A DNA stretch of 64,000 bases from Flaviramulus_B aquimarinus (GTDB lineage Bacteria; Bacteroidota; Bacteroidia; Flavobacteriales; Flavobacteriaceae). The position numbers were made by a program, and so were the translations under genes. The stretch spans positions 310,001-374,000 of the forward strand of contig NZ_BAABJH010000001.1 in NCBI RefSeq assembly GCF_039543205.1. Reading direction: 5' to 3'. The notes below the pieces were generated by a model that had not been told where the DNA came from, made no database searches, and worked only from the letters and a program-made list of their open reading frames with translations. Of this stretch, positions 59,661 to 64,000 are shown piece by piece (positions within the stretch are counted from its first letter, which is position 1; each line of letters starts with the position of its first letter).

Positions 59661-60509
59661 ATGATCACTTCTATAAAACAAAATAATGATGCAAAAGCTA
59701 TTTTTAGAAATTGTGGTACTTGTTCTAGAACCTTTGCTCATATTTTAGATAGGGAATTTGGACACATCAAGGAACATGAAGAACGTGCCTTAAACCCTCT
59801 GGCTGGAGGTATTTTAAATCAAGGTCATCAATGTGGCATGCTTTGGGGTGCAGCTTTAGCTGTAGGAGCAGAATCGTTTAGAAAATATAAGAATCAAGAC
59901 CAAGCTATTACTGTTGCCATTTCTGCTACTCAAAATATTTTAAAATCTTTTGTAAAGCAATCTGGGGCAAAAAATTGTAAAGAAATAATTGGTTATGATC
60001 TAACTAGTATTATAGGAATGACCAAATTTATGTTAAAAATTACACTCCAAGGTATGAACAACAGTCATTGTTTTAATCTAGCTGAACAATGGGCTCCTGA
60101 AGCTATTGACGTAGCTTATGAAAGTTTATCGGAAAGTACAAAAGTTAAAGAAAAGCCCTTAAGTTGTGCTTCAGAAGTTTTAAGGTTCATGGAAGGTAGC
60201 AAGGAAGAAATAGTTATGGTGGCGGGTTATGCAGGTGGACTAGGTTTAAGTGGTGGTGCTTGTGGTGCTTTAAGTGCTGCTATTTGGAAGAAGATGTTGG
60301 ATTGGTGTAGAGAAAACCCTGATAAAAACCCACCTTATTTTAATAATATAACTGCTAAAGGAATGCTGAAGGCTTTTAATAAGTTAACAGAAAATAAAAT
60401 ACTATGTCGTGATATTTGTGGACAGCATTTTGGGAATTTGAAAGACCATACCAATTATTTGAAAAGAGGGGGATGTAAATCAATTATTGAAGTATTGGCC
60501 AATTCATAA
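59661..60509 (+). CDS. C_GCAxxG_C_C family redox protein
   Basis: 282 residues. Several conserved cysteines are visible: FRNCGTCSRTFAHILDREFG, NQGHQCGMLWGAALAVGAES, NSHCFNLAEQWAPEAI and GLSGGACGALSAAIWKK. The order fits the C_GCAxxG_C_C (probable redox-active) family, here with a longer form than the usual 140-residue members. It may bind a metal cluster or form disulfides. The FNR-like box before it suggests expression at low oxygen. Confidence 0.85.
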   Translation: MITSIKQNNDAKAIFRNCGTCSRTFAHILDREFGHIKEHEERALNPLAGGILNQGHQCGMLWGAALAVGAESFRKYKNQDQAITVAISATQNILKSFVKQSGAKNCKEIIGYDLTSIIGMTKFMLKITLQGMNNSHCFNLAEQWAPEAIDVAYESLSESTKVKEKPLSCASEVLRFMEGSKEEIVMVAGYAGGLGLSGGACGALSAAIWKKMLDWCRENPDKNPPYFNNITAKGMLKAFNKLTENKILCRDICGQHFGNLKDHTNYLKRGGCKSIIEVLANS

Positions 60510-60571
60510 TAATTGTTCTAACTCATAGACGATAGTTATCAAGAAAGTATTTTCTATATTCTCAGTATATT

Positions 60572-61207
60572 ATGAAAGCAAAAACTGGTTTTCTAAAATC
60601 TTATATAATGCTTTTGCCTTTTATAGGTATGGGATTATTTGTGTTATTATATATTTTAGCGGCAATACATTACCCTGGAGGATCTTGGAATTTTACCGAT
60701 TATGCTGGTTTTAGTATTCGCCATAATTATCTATGTGATCTTCTGGACGATAATGCTATAAACGGTATGCCAAATACGGCGAAGCATTATGCGCGTTTTT
60801 CTCTTGGTGTACTCTGCTCAAGTATTTTAATGATTTGGTATTTCTTACCTTATTTGTGTGTTAAAAAAAGTTTTAATCTTAAAACCATGAAGTTTTCTGG
60901 ATTTCTATCAATAGGTATTACAGTATTTCTAGCATCTGGAATCCATGATATTATCTTAAGAATTGCAGGTGTTTTTGGTATTGTAGCCATTATTACAGCA
61001 TGTATTGAACTCTACAAGGCCAAACGCTATAAAGTTTCAGGGCTTGGTTTATTTTGCCTTATCATATTTTGCTTGAACTATTATATTTATGAAACAGAAC
61101 TTTATATTGAATCCTTACCTAGAATTCAAAAGATCACTTTTCTATTTTTTATTCTATGGTTCATAGTTTTGAATACGGCACTTTACCAAAAAGTAAAAAA
61201 AGCTTAA
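60572..61207 (+). CDS. Six-helix membrane protein (DUF998-like)
   Basis: 211 residues with helices at about 10-30, 85-105, 115-128, 130-145, 155-172 and 187-203. The soluble loop after helix 1 has HYPGGSWNFTDYAGFSIRHN and YLCDLLDDNAINGMPNTA, similar to the DUF998 layout. Role unknown. It follows the redox protein after 62 bases in the same direction. A weaker box-like sequence (CGATAGTTATCA) lies near 60530. Confidence 0.75.
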   Translation: MKAKTGFLKSYIMLLPFIGMGLFVLLYILAAIHYPGGSWNFTDYAGFSIRHNYLCDLLDDNAINGMPNTAKHYARFSLGVLCSSILMIWYFLPYLCVKKSFNLKTMKFSGFLSIGITVFLASGIHDIILRIAGVFGIVAIITACIELYKAKRYKVSGLGLFCLIIFCLNYYIYETELYIESLPRIQKITFLFFILWFIVLNTALYQKVKKA

Positions 61208-61299
61208 GTCATTGTTGGCCATTAGCCTTTGACATCTACACGGGTACAACTTCGCTATTTTTTTGCAACACCAGAATCTTGAATAGTTTCAATCAAATG

Positions 61300-61510
61300 T
61301 TATAAAGAAATTCTTTTCGATTAAATAAAGGAATAACGTTTCCTCATAAAATAATAACCCGTATTTTTAATATATCAACAATCCACGGATTAGTTCTTAC
61401 TGATAAATGCTCGTATAGTTTATAGGATATTACATTGTCATATTTTTTTAACAATGGAATCTAAAAACTGAAAATATTTTTCAATTGTTATGGGGTTTTT
61501 AACTACAATA
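61300..61510 (-). pseudogene. Decayed L,D-transpeptidase fragment
   Basis: The minus strand reads ITIEKYFQFLDSIVKKYDNV, ISYKLYEHLSVRTNPWIVDI and, after a one-base frameshift, YYFMRKRYSFI. This corresponds to the N-terminal region of the intact L,D-transpeptidase at 51964-52896 (ITIAEYFPFLDSIVEKYDSL ... DYYKMKARDSFV). It has no signal sequence, has a frameshift and stops, and the catalytic domain is absent. A relic of a second copy 9 kb away. Confidence 0.75.
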
Positions 61511-61856
61511 ATACTATGATTTTGAAAAAAACGAAGGTTTATTAATAGCACTTATCGCCATAAGTTACTCACCCTCTTTAGGATAGTAAAATTTTAGAAT
61601 AACCAGAAAAGTGATTAACAAGATAATTCAGAGATATAATTTAAGTTTCAGATTACCTTTTATAATTTAAGTGTTTAGGGTATGAATTGCAAAAGTTTAT
61701 ATAGTTAATCGTTTGTAGTTAACAAGTTAAAACTTTTCTGAATTTTGAAGAATAGAAAAGCATCTCCAAGAAATTTGAAAATGCTTTTCAATTAATAGGT
61801 CTAAAAATATTGTTCTAATACTTTATGCCAAAATATGTAAGTTTTAAAATAAAATA
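61511..61856. other. Intergenic stretch without recognised genes
   Basis: AT-rich, following the transpeptidase relic. It contains an imperfect hairpin of GAAAAGCAT / ATGCTTTTC near 61755-61790 that could end the transcript of the minus-strand gene at 61857. Nothing else was seen. Confidence 0.5.
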
Positions 61857-62354
61857 TTATAGAAAATCTCCATATTCATCAACTTTTACTCGGATTCGTT
61901 GCTCACCATTCTCAAGAACAAGCTTATAAAGTTTTTTCATATTACCAGATTCATGAAAATTTACCAAGTATAAATTTTTTGATATGGACCAATTAGGAAA
62001 ACGTCTTTTAACAGCAGTCAATACTGTTGATGGTAGATTAATATTTTTATACCGTTCTGCTGTTCTTAATAAATTACTATCTTTATCATACGATGCTAAT
62101 ACTTTTCCTTCTGGAATAAAGAAATAAACATCATACAAATCATGCTCATCAGCGTACACATCCAGCTCTTTTACATCAAAATCACTTACTTTTATTTGTA
62201 ACTCTTTAACAGGAATAGCAATTTCGCCTGTGTTTGCGCTACTTAAATATTTGTAATTATGAACAATAAAAACCTCAGGAAGTATTTTAGGATCCTGAGC
62301 AAAAATTTGGGTAGTTAATCCCAATAAAAATAAACTAAGCATTAATTTTTTCAT
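61857..62354 (-). CDS. Secreted PepSY-like protein
   Basis: 165 residues. A signal peptide (MKKLMLSLFLLGLTTQIFAQ) is followed by a fold with LPSTVLTAVKRRFPNWSISK and VLENGEQRIRVKVDEYGDFL, typical of PepSY-like repeats (NWxI...YxV..). It is exported to the periplasm. Similar flavobacterial proteins are sometimes misnamed as nicotinate-nucleotide adenylyltransferase (recalled). A TGAT-N4-ATCA box is centred 65 bases upstream of the start. Confidence 0.8.
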   Translation of the reverse strand: MKKLMLSLFLLGLTTQIFAQDPKILPEVFIVHNYKYLSSANTGEIAIPVKELQIKVSDFDVKELDVYADEHDLYDVYFFIPEGKVLASYDKDSNLLRTAERYKNINLPSTVLTAVKRRFPNWSISKNLYLVNFHESGNMKKLYKLVLENGEQRIRVKVDEYGDFL

Positions 62355-62413
62355 GATTGAAATGTTTAAGATTAATATAAACTAAAACTATCTACATTAA
62401 TTTAACCATACAA

Positions 62414-62425
62414 TGATTACCATCA
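62414..62425. promoter_or_regulatory. TGAT-N4-ATCA box before the PepSY-like gene
   Basis: TGATTACCATCA, centred 65 bases upstream of the start codon at 62354. Confidence 0.65.
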
Positions 62426-62549
62426 GTTATGGGAAAATTAGTCGTTTTTTTCTTTTTATAGTTAACACGAATTCTTGACCTTTTTATCCTTGGATAAAAA
62501 TTAACTCGAAAAAACAAATAGCTATACTTTCTGTTTATGTATATGAAAC

Positions 62550-63014
62550 TTAAGTGGTATTTGGTTTTCTTCTCTTTCCAGTTATTTCTTGAATGTTTAT
62601 GCGATAAACTATTGGTATAGATTGAGGATTAGTTTTACCAGAAAATTGAGGAATAAACTGAAGTTGCATATTCACTTTTTCTTTGATAAGTTTTTTGATC
62701 CCCAATGAAAACTCATGTAATAAATATTTTGCATCCGGACCTTCTAGTTCTTCAAAAGTACCTTGTACTAATACAGATTGCCAATTATTTACAGCTGTTA
62801 TCTCAGCTATTTCAAGTGCAACAGATTTATTTAATCGTAAAGCTTTTGTTTTATGACCTTCACCTGTGTAACCTATAACCGTTATTTTATTTTTATTAAA
62901 ATAATACGTAATAGGAATTACAAAAGGTGAATTTTTATATACATACGCTAAATGACCTATATAATTGTTGCTAAGTATTTTAAGACATTCGTCTTTATCT
63001 ATATTAGATATCAT
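62550..63014 (-). CDS. PPOX-class FMN-binding flavoprotein 2
   Basis: 154 residues, paralogous to the gene at 57185: NNYIGHLAYVYKNSPFVIPI, YYFNKNKITVIGYTGEGHKT, SVALEIAEITAVNNWQSVLV and a shared LLHEFSLGIKKLI. The split-barrel fold should bind FMN. It starts 11 bases after the stop codon of the flavodoxin-like gene on the same strand, so the two form an operon. Confidence 0.88.
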   Translation of the reverse strand: MISNIDKDECLKILSNNYIGHLAYVYKNSPFVIPITYYFNKNKITVIGYTGEGHKTKALRLNKSVALEIAEITAVNNWQSVLVQGTFEELEGPDAKYLLHEFSLGIKKLIKEKVNMQLQFIPQFSGKTNPQSIPIVYRINIQEITGKRRKPNTT

Positions 63015-63025
63015 GATTTGTAATT

Positions 63026-63535
63026 TTAATGTTTCAGTAAAGGCTTTAACCTTTCAATAATTTTATTGGAATATGATGTAGTGCTTTCCAATTTTGACTC
63101 GCCCGTAATGGCATCAACATCATCCATTTTATAACTTCCCTCCCCTGAGGTTGTTAAAACAATTATCTTTTCTTTATGGTCTCTAGTCCTCTTAATAAAC
63201 TCTTTTACTTCAATTGGTGGTTTCCAATTCTCCCAGGTGTGCATAACTACAACAGCGTTATAATCTTTAGGATTAATTTTTTGCAACATTGAAACATCAA
63301 TTATTTTAATAAATATTGAGTCTGATCTATATTTTTCTAAAATATCATTAGTTATCTTATCCTTGAATTCACTGCCCTGTGTAGCTATTATAAGTTTCGT
63401 GCTTAAACTAGGTGCATTTAAATCATAGCCTTGTACTTTATTCATAGAATATTCATGTTTGTACCATAATGCAAGAAAAAAAAGTAAAACACCAATTATT
63501 AATATTATAGCTGTTATTTTCTTTTTTAGAGACAT
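63026..63535 (-). CDS. Membrane-anchored flavodoxin-like protein
   Basis: 169 residues from the ATG at 63535. A transmembrane anchor (ITAIILIIGVLLFFLALWYK) is followed by an alpha/beta domain with LIIATQGSEFKDKITNDILE, YNAVVVMHTWENWKPPIEVK and KIIVLTTSGEGSYKMDDVDA, similar to flavodoxin or flavin-reductase folds. It is unclear whether FMN binds. In an operon with PPOX 2; a one-mismatch TGAT box lies 62 bases upstream. Confidence 0.75.
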   Translation of the reverse strand: MSLKKKITAIILIIGVLLFFLALWYKHEYSMNKVQGYDLNAPSLSTKLIIATQGSEFKDKITNDILEKYRSDSIFIKIIDVSMLQKINPKDYNAVVVMHTWENWKPPIEVKEFIKRTRDHKEKIIVLTTSGEGSYKMDDVDAITGESKLESTTSYSNKIIERLKPLLKH

Positions 63536-63591
63536 GATTAAACACATTTAATTGTGTTTTCAATGTATTTTATTATTAGCTAAGTTTAAAT

Positions 63592-63603
63592 GATATTGGT
63601 CAG
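63592..63603. promoter_or_regulatory. Imperfect TGAT-N4-(G/A)TCA box before the flavodoxin-PPOX operon
   Basis: TGATATTGGTCA, identical to the site at 59204, centred 62 bases upstream of the start. Confidence 0.5.
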
Positions 63604-63613
63604 TAATAGCATA

Positions 63614-64000
63614 TTAATTTTTATTTTTATATTGTAATTCTATATATGTTATCTCTGGTCGCATCCCAATTCTTGCTGGAAAACCTAACCATCCCAATCC
63701 TCTATTAACGTATAGATACTGCTGATTATGCTTGTATAAACCAGCCCAATGTTTAAACTTATATTGTATAGGGCTCCATTTTAAATTTTTATATTGAAAT
63801 GCCATTTGCATACCATGTGTATGTCCAGAAAGTGTTAAAGCTATATTGGTTTTATCAATTACTTCTTCTGTCCAATGTGTTGGGTCATGTGAGAGCAAAA
63901 TTTTAAATGAAATATCTTCTACATTTTCTATGGCTTTTTTTAGATTTCCATATTGTTTAAAACGCTGTTTGCTCCAATTTTCAACACCAATAATAGCAAT
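63614..64000 (-). CDS. Metallophosphoesterase, partial (N-terminus beyond window)
   Basis: The frame is open to the right edge; 128 C-terminal residues are visible. Metal-binding motifs are LLSHDPTHWTEEV and LTLSGHTHGMQM (GHTH), followed by YLYVNRGLGWLGFPARIGMR. These are the C-terminal metallophosphoesterase motifs of YkuE/YaeI-type phosphodiesterases with two metals. A TTG at 63896-63898 is only an internal codon; the true start lies beyond 64000. Confidence 0.9.
   Translation of the reverse strand: MAIIGVENWSKQRFKQYGNLKKAIENVEDISFKILLSHDPTHWTEEVIDKTNIALTLSGHTHGMQMAFQYKNLKWSPIQYKFKHWAGLYKHNQQYLYVNRGLGWLGFPARIGMRPEITYIELQYKNKN

Overview
The window comes from the chromosome of a member of the Bacteroidota, most likely a marine or soil Flavobacteriaceae. 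The DNA is AT-rich. Promoters carry the Bacteroidota-type TAnnTTTG element, and secreted proteins end in type IX secretion (T9SS) sorting domains. Many genes belong to families typical of this group: DUF5723/OmpA outer-membrane proteins, an 1118-residue SecA without a zinc tail, type III glutamine synthetase, DUF3667, DUF6090 and an MlaE-F-D lipid transporter. No rRNA, tRNA or CRISPR array was seen.

Layout: (1) 1-8.4 kb is a core region with two tandem DUF5723 outer-membrane genes, cobalamin adenosyltransferase, a DUF2795 protein and secA. (2) 8.07-36.9 kb is an accessory island. It opens with a small zinc-ribbon gene and a divergent tyrosine recombinase (8595-9701). About 27 kb of unrelated, mostly plus-strand genes follow, separated by imperfect palindromes of about 60-140 bp (one of 244 bp). 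(3) 36.9-47.3 kb is chromosomal again: thioesterase-like protein, back-to-back glutamine synthetases GSIII and GSII, a T9SS protein, a Na/Ca exchanger and a repetitive coiled-coil protein. (4) 47.4-64 kb is a stress/fermentation cluster: GT4 glycosyltransferase with GH130 phosphorylase, D-lactate dehydrogenase, L,D-transpeptidase, patatin, mlaEFD, two PPOX flavoproteins, a GerW/DUF2953 pair, a C_GCAxxG redox protein and a metallophosphoesterase. Many of its promoters carry a TGAT-N4-ATCA (FNR/Crp-like) box about 45-90 bp before the start codon.

The most interesting content is the island at 9.7-36.7 kb. Each palindrome ends in an invariant GTT followed by bases that differ from site to site. 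The bases at the start of a cassette (just after GTT, before its gene) reappear as their reverse complement at the start of the palindrome after that same gene. At least a dozen cassettes do this, several with 12-13 matches out of 13-14. This is what an integron cassette looks like when it is cut at G/TT and moves as a circle whose recombination site is built from its own two ends. The only recombinase present has all six catalytic residues of the tyrosine family and an IntI-like C-terminal tail, but lacks the extra helix insertion that defines IntI. It is transcribed towards the cassettes rather than away from them. I read this as an integron-like cassette system with a non-IntI recombinase. 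The repeats and end pairing are visible in the sequence; the role of this recombinase is inferred.

Cassette cargo has no single theme: hydrolases, beta-propeller lipoproteins, small membrane proteins, regulators (ECF sigma, AraC, Crp, HxlR, TetR), GNAT, VOC, nitrilase, PfkB kinase, DoxX, intradiol dioxygenase and several unknowns that could act in defence or stress. Some cassettes hold two or three genes and two contain minus-strand genes. Scars of merging and decay include truncated sites, a collapsed 25-bp site, an IS110-type transposase remnant and a frameshifted gene start.
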